NCBI GenBank assembly: GCA_046537875.1
Contig: JBKHJZ010000094.1
Coordinates: forward strand, 1 to 12,267
Source: JBKHJZ01 sp046537875
GTDB lineage: Bacteria > Actinomycetota > Acidimicrobiia > Acidimicrobiales > VFJN01
Length of the DNA: 12,267 bases
Direction of reading: 5' to 3'
Shown: piece by piece, positions 1 to 6,199 of the stretch
Layout of the letters: every line of letters begins with the position of its first letter
Position numbering within the stretch: the first letter of the stretch is position 1
Notes under the pieces: generated by a model
Seen by the model: the letters and a program-made list of their open reading frames with translations, nothing else
Database searches by the model: none
What the model was told of the DNA's origin: nothing
Program-made: the position numbers and the translations under genes

Positions 1-807
1 GTCGTGGCCGCCGACGTCGACCGGGCGACCCGTCGCCCCCCGCCGGTCGCCGCGGCAGGCCGGCGCGCGGCGCCCGAGCTCGTGCCGGAGGCGGCCGCGG
101 TGGCGCCCGGGGAGGTCGAACCGGGGACACCCTCCGCCGCCGATCGCCGGGAGTCGCTCCGCCGGGCCATCGGGCGGCTGATGTCGCGCTCCAACCGGGA
201 GATCCCCCACTATCACCTGGCCACGACGATCGACATGGCGACCGCCCTGGACTGGCTCCGAGCGGCCAACGAGCGGCGGCCGGTCGCCGAGCGACTGCTG
301 CCCGGCGCGTTGCTCCTCAAGGCGACGGCCCTGGCGGCGACCGAGGTGCCGGCGATGAACGGCCACTGGGACGACGGCTTCCGGCCGTCGTCGGCCGTGC
401 ACCTCGGCGTCGCGGTCTCGCTGCGGGGCGGCGGCCTCGTGACGCCCGCCCTTCGCGACGCCGACCGGCTGACGCTGGACGAGCTCATGGCGGCGTTGCG
501 CGACGTCGTGGGGCGGGCACGTGCGGGCCGGCTGCGCAGCTCCGAGATGACCGACCCGACGATCACGGTCACCAACCTGGGCGACCAGGGGGTCGACGAG
601 GTGCACGGCGTGATCTATCCGCCGCAGGTCGCGCTGGTGGGCTTCGGGAGGATCGCCGAGCGCCCGTGGGCCGCCGGGGGGATGCTCGGCGTGCGCCCCA
701 CCGTGCGGGCCACGCTGGCCGCCGACCACCGGGCATCCGACGGCATGGTCGGCGCCCGCTTCCTGGCCGCCCTCGACCGGATCCTGCACACCCCGGAGGA
801 CCTGTGA
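1..807 (+). CDS. 2-oxoacid dehydrogenase E2 (dihydrolipoamide acyltransferase), 5'-partial
   Basis: This is the acyl-transfer core of a pyruvate, branched-chain or acetoin-type 2-oxoacid dehydrogenase complex. It moves the acyl group from the lipoyl arm to CoA in the cytoplasm. The frame is open from base 1, so the start and the lipoyl domain lie outside the window. The first visible residues (VVAADVDRA) look like the end of a peripheral subunit-binding domain. A Pro/Ala-rich linker follows to about residue 45, then the catalytic domain. The active-site motif DHRASDG is at about residues 242-248 and matches the family DHRxxDG. PHYHLATTIDM and TVTNLGDQG are also typical of the family. The stop overlaps the next gene's GTG by four bases. 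The substrate cannot be told from this part; E1 genes would be expected upstream. GTG at base 4 is probably an internal codon. The family call is firm. Confidence 0.93.
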   Translation, partial: VVAADVDRATRRPPPVAAAGRRAAPELVPEAAAVAPGEVEPGTPSAADRRESLRRAIGRLMSRSNREIPHYHLATTIDMATALDWLRAANERRPVAERLLPGALLLKATALAATEVPAMNGHWDDGFRPSSAVHLGVAVSLRGGGLVTPALRDADRLTLDELMAALRDVVGRARAGRLRSSEMTDPTITVTNLGDQGVDEVHGVIYPPQVALVGFGRIAERPWAAGGMLGVRPTVRATLAADHRASDGMVGARFLAALDRILHTPEDL

Positions 808-1079
808 CACCGAACGAGACCCGAGCGCTGCTCGCCCGCCTGCTCCGCCGCGTGGCCCCGGAGGTCGACCTCGATCGGGTCGACCCCACGGCCCTGCTGC
901 AGGAGGAGGCGGAGCTGGACTCGATGGACTTCCTGAACCTGGTGACCGCACTGCACGAGGAGACCGGCATCGAGGTTCCCGAGCGCGACTACCCGGAGAT
1001 CGCGACCGTCGACGGCTTCGTGGCCTACGTGACGGCCGCCTCCGCCGCGAAGGGACGTTCTCCTCTGGGCCGCGGCTGA
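804..1079 (+). CDS. acyl carrier protein
   Basis: A 91-residue stand-alone acyl carrier protein that would hold acyl intermediates on a phosphopantetheine arm in the cytoplasm. The attachment site is Ser40 in ELDSMDFL, which matches the family D-S-hydrophobic motif, and the acidic helix that follows (LVTALHEETGIEVPE) is typical. I chose GTG at 804 because it overlaps the E2 stop as GTGA, lies just after a GGAGG-like stretch at 795-800, and gives the usual ACP length. The overlap implies translational coupling to E2, so the ACP probably serves the acyl group handled by that complex or feeds the condensing enzymes downstream. It is not next to fab elongation genes, so it is less likely to be the housekeeping AcpP. 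The C-terminal tail (SAAKGRSPLGRG) is basic and unremarkable. Confidence 0.9.
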   Translation: MTPNETRALLARLLRRVAPEVDLDRVDPTALLQEEAELDSMDFLNLVTALHEETGIEVPERDYPEIATVDGFVAYVTAASAAKGRSPLGRG

Positions 1080-1145
1080 GCCACCACGTTGGATGGGCGT
1101 GACAGCGGGAAGCCACGGGCACGAAGAGAGCGTGGAGGTCGAGCC

Positions 1146-1349
1146 ATGAGAGCCGAGGTCGGAGACAAGATCGTCGTGAAGGGCCACCACGTCGGCGAGC
1201 CCGATCGCGACGCGGAGGTCCTCGAGGTGCACGGCGCCGATGGTGGCCCGCCGTACATCGTCCGCTGGTCCGACGACGGCCACGAGGGCCTCTACTTCCC
1301 GGGCAGCGACGCGTCGGTGGTCCACTATGAGCACGGGCGAGGGCAGTAG
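1146..1349 (+). CDS. DUF1918 domain protein (Rv0569/Rv2302-like)
   Basis: A 67-residue cytoplasmic protein that is nearly all DUF1918. It starts with VGDKIVVKGHHVGEPDRDAEVLEV and has the family's YIVRWSDDGHEGLYFPG stretch near residues 37-53. The domain is a small beta-barrel of unknown biochemical role. One M. tuberculosis member, Rv0569, belongs to the DosR hypoxia regulon (known from the literature). ATG at 1146 follows GGAGG at 1134-1138 with ideal spacing, so this start is well supported. An upstream in-frame extension to 1089 is possible but lacks family similarity. The TAG stop is followed at once, in the same frame, by a permease remnant. The family call is sure; the function is unknown. 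Confidence 0.9.
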   Translation: MRAEVGDKIVVKGHHVGEPDRDAEVLEVHGADGGPPYIVRWSDDGHEGLYFPGSDASVVHYEHGRGQ

Positions 1350-1526
1350 GACTCGTACAACATCGTCACCGACCTGGGGGAGCAGCAGGCCGTCGAGCTG
1401 ACGGTGCCGTGGGTGAACCTGCTCGTGGTGTTCGCGGTCGTCTACGCCGCGTCGCTGGCCAGCACGCTGGCGCCGGCCGTGCGGGCCTCGCGCACCTACC
1501 CGGCGGAGGCGCTCCGCTACGAGTGA
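1350..1526 (+). pseudogene. remnant of FtsX-like ABC transporter permease C-terminus
   Basis: The reading frame right after the DUF1918 stop codes for about 58 residues, ending at TGA 1524-1526. It contains ELTVPWVNLLVVFAVVYAAS, a hydrophobic helix, and closes with LAPAVRASRTYPAEALRYE. This is the characteristic end of FtsX/MacB-type permeases: a VPW motif, the last transmembrane helix, a P-A-x-R-A-S segment, then EALRYE and stop. The rest of the permease (other helices and the periplasmic domain) is absent, and no start codon with a ribosome site is evident. I read it as the surviving tail of a deleted or rearranged transporter gene. With the 139 bases after it, it fills the 316-base stretch between DUF1918 and the first KAS III gene. 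Readthrough of the TAG at 1347 would fuse it to DUF1918, but nothing shows that this happens. Confidence 0.8.
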
Positions 1527-1540
1527 GGATCACTGCCGAA

Positions 1541-1560
1541 GGTCCACGGGGCCCGTGACC
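1541..1560. repeat. short inverted repeat after the permease remnant
   Basis: CACGGG and CCCGTG face each other around one G at 1545-1557. The outer GGT and ACC extend the pairing, with one unpaired C on the left arm. It lies 15 bases past the remnant's stop and about 105 bases before the KAS III start. It could be a weak terminator of the upstream unit or a protein-binding palindrome. No T-run follows. The remaining bases up to 1665 show only a weak ribosome site (GGGAG at 1654-1658). Confidence 0.35.
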
Positions 1561-1665
1561 TCGTCCCCTCGCGCTCTCGACGTGTGCGGCTCATGATCGG
1601 GGGAAGATGACCGCGAACGGTGGCATGCTCACCACCCATCACCTCCGATCCTCCGGGAGCCAACC

Positions 1666-2802
1666 ATGGCAGACGTCACCACCGGCCCCACAACGATCCC
1701 CGCGACGTCGTGGCTGGTGACCGAAGCGGCCCCCGACGGCACCCGCACCCCGTTCGCCGCCCGGCTCGCCAGCGTCGGTCGCCACCTGCCACCGACCCGG
1801 CTGACGACGGGCGAGCTCATGGCCTCGACCCGGCACCGCACCCGGATCGACCTGGAGCGGCTGACGGGCATCCGGGAGCGCAGGGTGTCGGTGGGCGACG
1901 AGGACTCCCTGTCGCTCGCCACCGGCGCCGCACGCGACTGCCTGGCGCGGTGGGACGGGGACCCCGCGCAGATCGACCTGGTCGTGAGCTCCAGCATCAC
2001 CCGCTACCGCGGCGGGCTCGCCACCTGGTTCGAGCCGCCGATCAGCGTCGAGGTCGCCCGGGCGATCGGTGCGACCCGGGCGACCACCTTCGACCTGTCG
2101 AACGCGTGCGCCGGCATGCTGACCGGTCTGTTCGTGGCCAACAACTGGATCCGCCGCGGCGCCGCCCGCACCGCGCTGGTGGTGAGCGGCGAGTACATCT
2201 CGCAGCTCGGCCGCAACGCGGCCCGCCACGTGCGCACGATCATGAGCCGCGAGCTCGCCTCGCTCACGCTCGGTGACGCGGGCGGTGCGCTGCTGCTGGA
2301 GCGCGCCGGCGACGGCGACGGTCGCATCGAGGTCGCCGGCTTCACCACGATCGCGGGACACAGCCGGCTGTGCCTGGCGTACCCCTCCCGGCACGAGGAG
2401 GGGGCGCGGATGTTCACCAAGGCGCGGGCCATCCACAACGTGGCCATCGCCGACACCCCCACCCTGCTCGCCGAGGCCATGGAGGCGGCGGGGATCAGCA
2501 TCGGCGACGTCGACCACGTCATCCCCCACCAGACCTCGGCCCGGGCCATCCGCAAGGGCATGGCCGAGGTGACGGACGCGCTCGGCGGGGCACCCCGCAA
2601 CCCCGCGGTCATCACGGTCGACCGCTACGGCAACACGGCGTCGACCACCCACGTCGTCGCGCTGGCCGAGGAGCTGCGGGCCGGGCACATCGAGCCCGGT
2701 GACCGGCTGGCCCTCGTCGCGCTCGCATCGGGCCTGGAGATCGGCGTCGTGCTGCTGACCGTCGACGACCGGCTCGTCCGCCGCCATGGGCACCCAGCTT
2801 GA
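1666..2802 (+). CDS. KAS III / OleA-like thiolase-fold condensing enzyme
   Basis: A 378-residue cytoplasmic enzyme of the FabH/HMG-CoA-synthase-like family, which joins two acyl thioesters by Claisen condensation. The Cys-His-Asn triad is complete: Cys148 in SNACAGM, His288 in VIPHQTSAR and Asn323 in RYGNTAST. Glu123 in WFEPP lies 25 residues before the Cys. In Xanthomonas OleA the catalytic Glu117 lies 26 residues before Cys143, within a similar L-E-P context, and OleA His285 and Asn315 fall at comparable spacing. It is longer than typical FabH (about 317 residues) and has a roughly 30-residue N-terminal extension. This suggests either FabH-like priming or OleA-like joining of two fatty acyl-CoAs; I cannot decide from sequence alone. 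ATG at 1666 follows GGGAG. The 3' end overlaps the next gene by 17 bases, so the two are co-translated. Confidence 0.88.
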   Translation: MADVTTGPTTIPATSWLVTEAAPDGTRTPFAARLASVGRHLPPTRLTTGELMASTRHRTRIDLERLTGIRERRVSVGDEDSLSLATGAARDCLARWDGDPAQIDLVVSSSITRYRGGLATWFEPPISVEVARAIGATRATTFDLSNACAGMLTGLFVANNWIRRGAARTALVVSGEYISQLGRNAARHVRTIMSRELASLTLGDAGGALLLERAGDGDGRIEVAGFTTIAGHSRLCLAYPSRHEEGARMFTKARAIHNVAIADTPTLLAEAMEAAGISIGDVDHVIPHQTSARAIRKGMAEVTDALGGAPRNPAVITVDRYGNTASTTHVVALAEELRAGHIEPGDRLALVALASGLEIGVVLLTVDDRLVRRHGHPA

Positions 2803-3679
2803 ATCCGTCGCCGCCGTGCTGGGCTCGCGCCAGCGGCGGCGCCGCCGGCGCAGCGGCCTCCGGCTGGCAGACGAGGCCGCACGGATCTGCCTGGACCGGG
2901 CCGGGCGGACCCCTCACGATGTCGATCTGCTGGTCAACGCCGGGCTATACCACGATCGGCTGCTCGGCGAGCCGGCGCTGGCCGCCATCGTCCAGGACGA
3001 CATCGAGGCCAACCCGGAGGATCCCCATCCGGGCGGCCACGGGACGTTCTCGTTCGACGTGGCCAACGGGGCGTGCGGCATGCTCACCGGCCTGCAGGTG
3101 GTCGACGGGTTCCTCCGTGCCGGAACCGTCCGCCGGGCGGTCGTCGTCGCCAGCGATGCCGATCCCGGCCATCGCCTGTCGTCCCGGTTCCCCTACCAAC
3201 CCGCGGGTGGCGCGATCCTCTGCACGTGGGAGGAGGGTCACGGCGGGCTCGCCGATGTGCGGCTCGCCACCCGGCCGGTGGACGGCGGCGGCCTGCGGGG
3301 GGTCGTCGCCCGGCAGCGGCGCCGCAACCGGCTGTCGATCGTCGAGGACGAGGGGTTCGTGCGCGAGGCGTCGGCGCTCGCGGTGGAGGTGGCCAGGGAG
3401 TCGATCGACGACCGGGCGGTTGCGGGACACGACATCGACCTGCTGGTCGCCAACCCCCTCCGCCCCGCCTTCCTCGATCGCGTGGCGTCCGGCCTCGGGG
3501 TGCCCGACGACCGGGTGATCCGGGTGCCCGAGGCCGCGGACACGCACACGGCCGGCCTCGGGATCGCCCTCGAGGCGGCTCAACGCTCCCCGTCCTGGGC
3601 CAGGGCTCGCACGATCCTCCTGGTGTCGGCCGGGGCCGGCCTGGTCGCCGGGGCCGCGCTGCTCCGGCCGGCCGGCTGA
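2786..3679 (+). CDS. degenerate KAS III-like protein, probable partner subunit
   Basis: A 297-residue thiolase-fold protein that overlaps and follows the active KAS III. Cys97 is kept in NGACGMLTGL, almost identical to the partner's NACAGMLTGL. By eye alignment the catalytic His becomes Asn223 (VANPLRP, where FabH has VPHQ) and the catalytic Asn becomes Asp252 (DTHTAGLG, where FabH has GNTSAA). The N-terminus is shorter than in FabH and begins with an Arg-rich stretch (residues 15-22). Full condensing activity is therefore doubtful. It may be a structural or substrate-binding subunit of a heterodimer, as PqsB is to PqsC in Pseudomonas, or a Cys-dependent acyl-transfer enzyme. ATG at 2786 has no clear ribosome site and probably relies on coupling to the gene before it. 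The family is clear; the function is inferred. Confidence 0.82.
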   Translation: MGTQLESVAAVLGSRQRRRRRRSGLRLADEAARICLDRAGRTPHDVDLLVNAGLYHDRLLGEPALAAIVQDDIEANPEDPHPGGHGTFSFDVANGACGMLTGLQVVDGFLRAGTVRRAVVVASDADPGHRLSSRFPYQPAGGAILCTWEEGHGGLADVRLATRPVDGGGLRGVVARQRRRNRLSIVEDEGFVREASALAVEVARESIDDRAVAGHDIDLLVANPLRPAFLDRVASGLGVPDDRVIRVPEAADTHTAGLGIALEAAQRSPSWARARTILLVSAGAGLVAGAALLRPAG

Positions 3680-3711
3680 CCGGCGGTGCCCCCGCGATCT
3701 CGGCGCTGCCG

Positions 3712-4620
3712 TCAGGACGTCGCCGACCTCGGGTCCCCGCCGGCCGCCCGTAGGCGGCTGCGCCCCGGGGCCGGACGCGCGGCCGACCGGCGGGGCCGGG
3801 GCGCCGACCACACCTCGTCGAGGAACGCCGTGATCTCGCCGAGGAGCCGCTCGGGCATCACCCGGAGCTCGAGGATGTTGCGCGCCCGCACGAGCCGCGC
3901 CGACGGCAGCTGCTCGACGAGGTGCTCGGCGTCGCTGAAGGGATGCAGCAGGTCGGCCCCGTGCGCCACCACGAGCGCCGGTGCCGTGATCCCCCGCCGG
4001 GCGTCGATGGTCGGCGCGACCGGGCCCACGAGGATCCCGTGGAGGATCGCCGTCGCGGTCTCCGGCGGCATCACCACCGGTGCGAGCACGCCGTCGACCA
4101 GATCGTTGCCCGTCGGCGCCACCCACCGCGCCAGGCGCGTGACCAGTCGGGCGAGCGGCAGCGCGTAGTGCACGCCCACCAGGGCCGGGACGAAGGTGAG
4201 GGCGGCCGCGGGGACGGCCCGCTCGAGCACCGGCATCTCGATGAGCATCGCCCGCACCCGCTCGGGGTGCAGCACGCCCAGGTGGAGCGTGACGTTCGCA
4301 CCGAGCGACACGCCACCCACCACCGCATCGTCCAGGTCCAGGTGATCGAGCAGGCCGACCACCTGCGAGGCGTAGGTGTCCATGCGGTACTCGGCGGCAT
4401 GCGCCGGCTTGTCGCTCCGGCCGTGGCCGAGCAGGTCGAGCAGGAGCACCCGGTGGCCCCGCGCCGCGAGCCCCCGGGCGATGCCCCGGTTGAGGTGCGC
4501 GTCCAGCAGCAGGCCGTGCAGCAGGACGATCGGTTGCTCGCCGGCGCCCCACTCCTCGTAGGACAGCCGCCGCCCGTCGAGCTCGAACGCTCTGATCGTC
4601 GGCTCGCTCTGGTCGGACAT
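3712..4620 (-). CDS. alpha/beta-hydrolase fold protein
   Basis: A 302-residue soluble alpha/beta hydrolase, probably an esterase, thioesterase or lipase-like enzyme on acyl substrates. The oxyanion HG is in VLLHGLL (residues 32-38), the nucleophile elbow is GVSLG with Ser105, and Asp223 in HGADLLHP is the likely acid. Where a catalytic His is usual there is instead RNILELRVMPERL (about 248-260), so the His is missing or comes from elsewhere, for example His226. The Arg/Pro-rich tail after about residue 272 is probably disordered. The Ser nucleophile argues against OleB, which uses Asp. The gene converges on the KAS III pair, with 32 bases between stops, and diverges from the WS/DGAT genes. 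ATG at 4618-4620 fits the family's N-terminus. The substrate is unknown. Confidence 0.85.
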   Translation of the reverse strand: MSDQSEPTIRAFELDGRRLSYEEWGAGEQPIVLLHGLLLDAHLNRGIARGLAARGHRVLLLDLLGHGRSDKPAHAAEYRMDTYASQVVGLLDHLDLDDAVVGGVSLGANVTLHLGVLHPERVRAMLIEMPVLERAVPAAALTFVPALVGVHYALPLARLVTRLARWVAPTGNDLVDGVLAPVVMPPETATAILHGILVGPVAPTIDARRGITAPALVVAHGADLLHPFSDAEHLVEQLPSARLVRARNILELRVMPERLLGEITAFLDEVWSAPRPRRSAARPAPGRSRLRAAGGDPRSATS

Positions 4621-4758
4621 CAGGTCAGCCGTCCCGGATCCATGCCGTCACGGGTTCTCCTCGCGATGCGGTCTCCCTCGTGGAGGCTACGGGTACACCT
4701 CCCGAGTCGGAAGGGCCGGAGGTCACCGTCTGACCAGGTGCGACGGGCCCTCTGCCAG

Positions 4759-4772
4759 GACCTTCGACCCTG
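4759..4772 (+). promoter_or_regulatory. candidate DosR/DevR-like operator, copy 1
   Basis: GACCTTCGACCCTG is found here and, on the opposite strand, at 8613-8626. Bases 4757-4770 (AGGACCTTCGACCC) match 10 of 14 positions of the DosR core GGGACTWWAGTCCC. The word ends 59 bases before the WS/DGAT ATG and lies in the 211-base region shared with the divergent hydrolase gene. The role as an operator is inferred. Confidence 0.45.
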
Positions 4773-4820
4773 TACGCACGGACGTGGATGCCCGAGGGTC
4801 GGAGTGCGCACACAGCCACG

Positions 4821-4829
4821 AGGAGGAGG
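4821..4829 (+). promoter_or_regulatory. strong ribosome binding site deciding the WS/DGAT start
   Basis: AGGAGGAGG lies just before ATG 4832. It fixes the start there rather than at the in-frame ATG at 4784, whose extra 16 residues would contain this site and look non-coding. Confidence 0.8.
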
Positions 4830-4831
4830 CG

Positions 4832-6199
4832 ATGGCGACGCGAGGGCTGCTGAGCAACAGCGACAGCCTGCTGTGGCGCATCGGGTCCGATCCCCTTCTG
4901 CGTTCACCGATCCTGGTGGTGGCGCTGCTCGACCGGCGACCGTCCGAGACGCGGTTCCGGGCGACCCTCGAGCGGGCGTACGAGGCCCTGCCCCAGCTGC
5001 GCACGCGCATCGTGGATCCCCCGCTCGGCGTCGGCCGCCCGGCGTGGGAGGACGACGAGCAGTTCGCACTCGACCACCACGTGCGGAGCCAGCACCTCAC
5101 CACCGGTGGGTTGCGGGCGGTCCTCGACCTCGCCGAGCGCGATGCCGTCACGGCGTTCGACCCGGCGCGCCCGCTCTGGACGCTCGACCTCGTCGACGGA
5201 CCGGACGCGACCAACGCGCTGATCCTTCGTCTCCACCACGCGATCATCGATGGCATCGCCGGCATCCAGATGGCCGAGCGCATCTTCGACCGGTCCCGCA
5301 CCGCGCGCGGCGCCGCGAGGAGCGTCGAGGCCGGCCGCGCGGCCGCGACGTCCGACGGCCAGCACGGCGTCCAGGCGGCGGCCGCGACGTTCGGGCGTGC
5401 GGTCGCCGGTGCAGCGGGACGGGCCGCCGCTGCGACGATCCGCGATCCCGTGTCGGCGGTCACCGGCCCGCTCGCCTTCGCCCGGTCGACCGCCCGGATG
5501 CTCGCGCCTCCACCACGCGTCGGATCGAACCTGCTCACCGGGCGGGGACTCGACCGGCGCCTCCACGCGTTCCGGATCCCGCTGGCAGGGCTCCGGGCAA
5601 CCGCGTATCGCGCCGGCGGAACCGTCAACGACGTCCTCCTCGCAGGGGTCGCCGGCGCCATCGACACCTACCACCGGGAGGTCGGCGTCCCGATCGCCGC
5701 CGCACGGGTCACGATGCCGATCAACATCCGCCGCCCCGGCGACCCGGAGGGCGGCAACCGGTTCACCCCCGCCCGCTTCGCGCTGCCGGTCGACGACCCC
5801 GACCCGGTCGCGCGCATCGGCATAGCCCACGCGATCGTCCGCTCGTGGCGCGACGAGCCGGCGGTCGGCGGCACGCCCGTGCTGGCGGCCGGCCTCAACC
5901 TGCTCCCGAGGCCGGTGGTGACGCGGGTGTTCGGGGGCCTGCTGCGCTCCCAGGACGTCAACGTCTCGAACGTGCCCGGCCTGGTCCGCCCCGCGTACAT
6001 CGGCGGAGCCCGGCTCGAGCGGCTCTGGGCCTTCGCGCCGCCGACCGGCGCCGCGCTCAGCGTGACGCTGGTGTCGCACGGCGAGGACTGCGATGTGGGG
6101 GTGATGTGCGACACGGCGGCCGTCGACCGGCCCGACCGGATGGCGGAGCTCGTGGAGTCCGGCCTGGCCGAGATGGTCGAGGTGGGGGCGCACCCGTGA
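4832..6199 (+). CDS. WS/DGAT-type O-acyltransferase 1
   Basis: A 455-residue member of the bacterial wax ester synthase/acyl-CoA:diacylglycerol acyltransferase family, which esterifies alcohols or diacylglycerol with acyl-CoA at the inner membrane face. The catalytic HHxxxDG motif is HHAIIDG (135-141), preceded by PLWTLDLV. GGTVNDVLLAGVAG and NVSNVPG (377-383) are the other family hallmarks. The N-terminus departs from the usual LDASFL pattern (SNSDSLLWRI), and the Ala-rich middle (about 165-215) is the variable linker between the two lobes. The start at 4832 follows an excellent ribosome site. The stop overlaps the next WS/DGAT gene by four bases (GTGA). A possible DosR-like word lies 59 bases upstream. 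Wax ester synthesis and triacylglycerol synthesis cannot be separated by sequence. Confidence 0.9.
   Translation: MATRGLLSNSDSLLWRIGSDPLLRSPILVVALLDRRPSETRFRATLERAYEALPQLRTRIVDPPLGVGRPAWEDDEQFALDHHVRSQHLTTGGLRAVLDLAERDAVTAFDPARPLWTLDLVDGPDATNALILRLHHAIIDGIAGIQMAERIFDRSRTARGAARSVEAGRAAATSDGQHGVQAAAATFGRAVAGAAGRAAAATIRDPVSAVTGPLAFARSTARMLAPPPRVGSNLLTGRGLDRRLHAFRIPLAGLRATAYRAGGTVNDVLLAGVAGAIDTYHREVGVPIAAARVTMPINIRRPGDPEGGNRFTPARFALPVDDPDPVARIGIAHAIVRSWRDEPAVGGTPVLAAGLNLLPRPVVTRVFGGLLRSQDVNVSNVPGLVRPAYIGGARLERLWAFAPPTGAALSVTLVSHGEDCDVGVMCDTAAVDRPDRMAELVESGLAEMVEVGAHP

Noticed and set aside
1052..1065. Third DosR-like site (GGGACGTTCTCCTC) before DUF1918
   Set aside because: Only 9 of 14 positions match, the second half-site is poor, and it lies inside the ACP coding end.
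1639..2793. Long open frame on the minus strand opposite the first KAS III gene
   Set aside because: It has low-complexity Arg/Gly/Asp-rich translation with no family features. GC-rich coding DNA commonly leaves such open antisense frames, and the sense strand holds a complete KAS III.
3671..3684. Hairpin GCCGG-CTGA-CCGGC over the second KAS III stop
   Set aside because: The stem is short, it overlaps coding sequence and no T-run follows, so it is not a convincing terminator.
1..4620. Tetronate-type biosynthesis set (E2-like enzyme, ACP, FabH-like KAS III, alpha/beta hydrolase)
   Set aside because: The combination resembles the agglomerin/RK-682 genes. However, the E2 keeps a PSBD-like end as in a true dehydrogenase complex, the hydrolase lacks a clear His, and no FkbH-like glyceryl-ACP synthase is in the window. 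An FkbH gene upstream would reopen this.
3712..4620. OleB beta-lactone decarboxylase
   Set aside because: OleB uses an Asp nucleophile; this protein has Ser in GVSLG, and OleC and OleD are absent from the window.
4721..4735. Inverted repeat GGTCA-5 bases-TGACC before the first WS/DGAT
   Set aside because: Five-base arms are too short to separate from chance in this base composition, and no second copy was seen.
3922..6195. Plus-strand open frame joined upstream to the second WS/DGAT, suggesting a giant protein
   Set aside because: The part before 6196 runs antisense to the hydrolase and out of frame through the first WS/DGAT. WS/DGAT similarity begins only near 6250.
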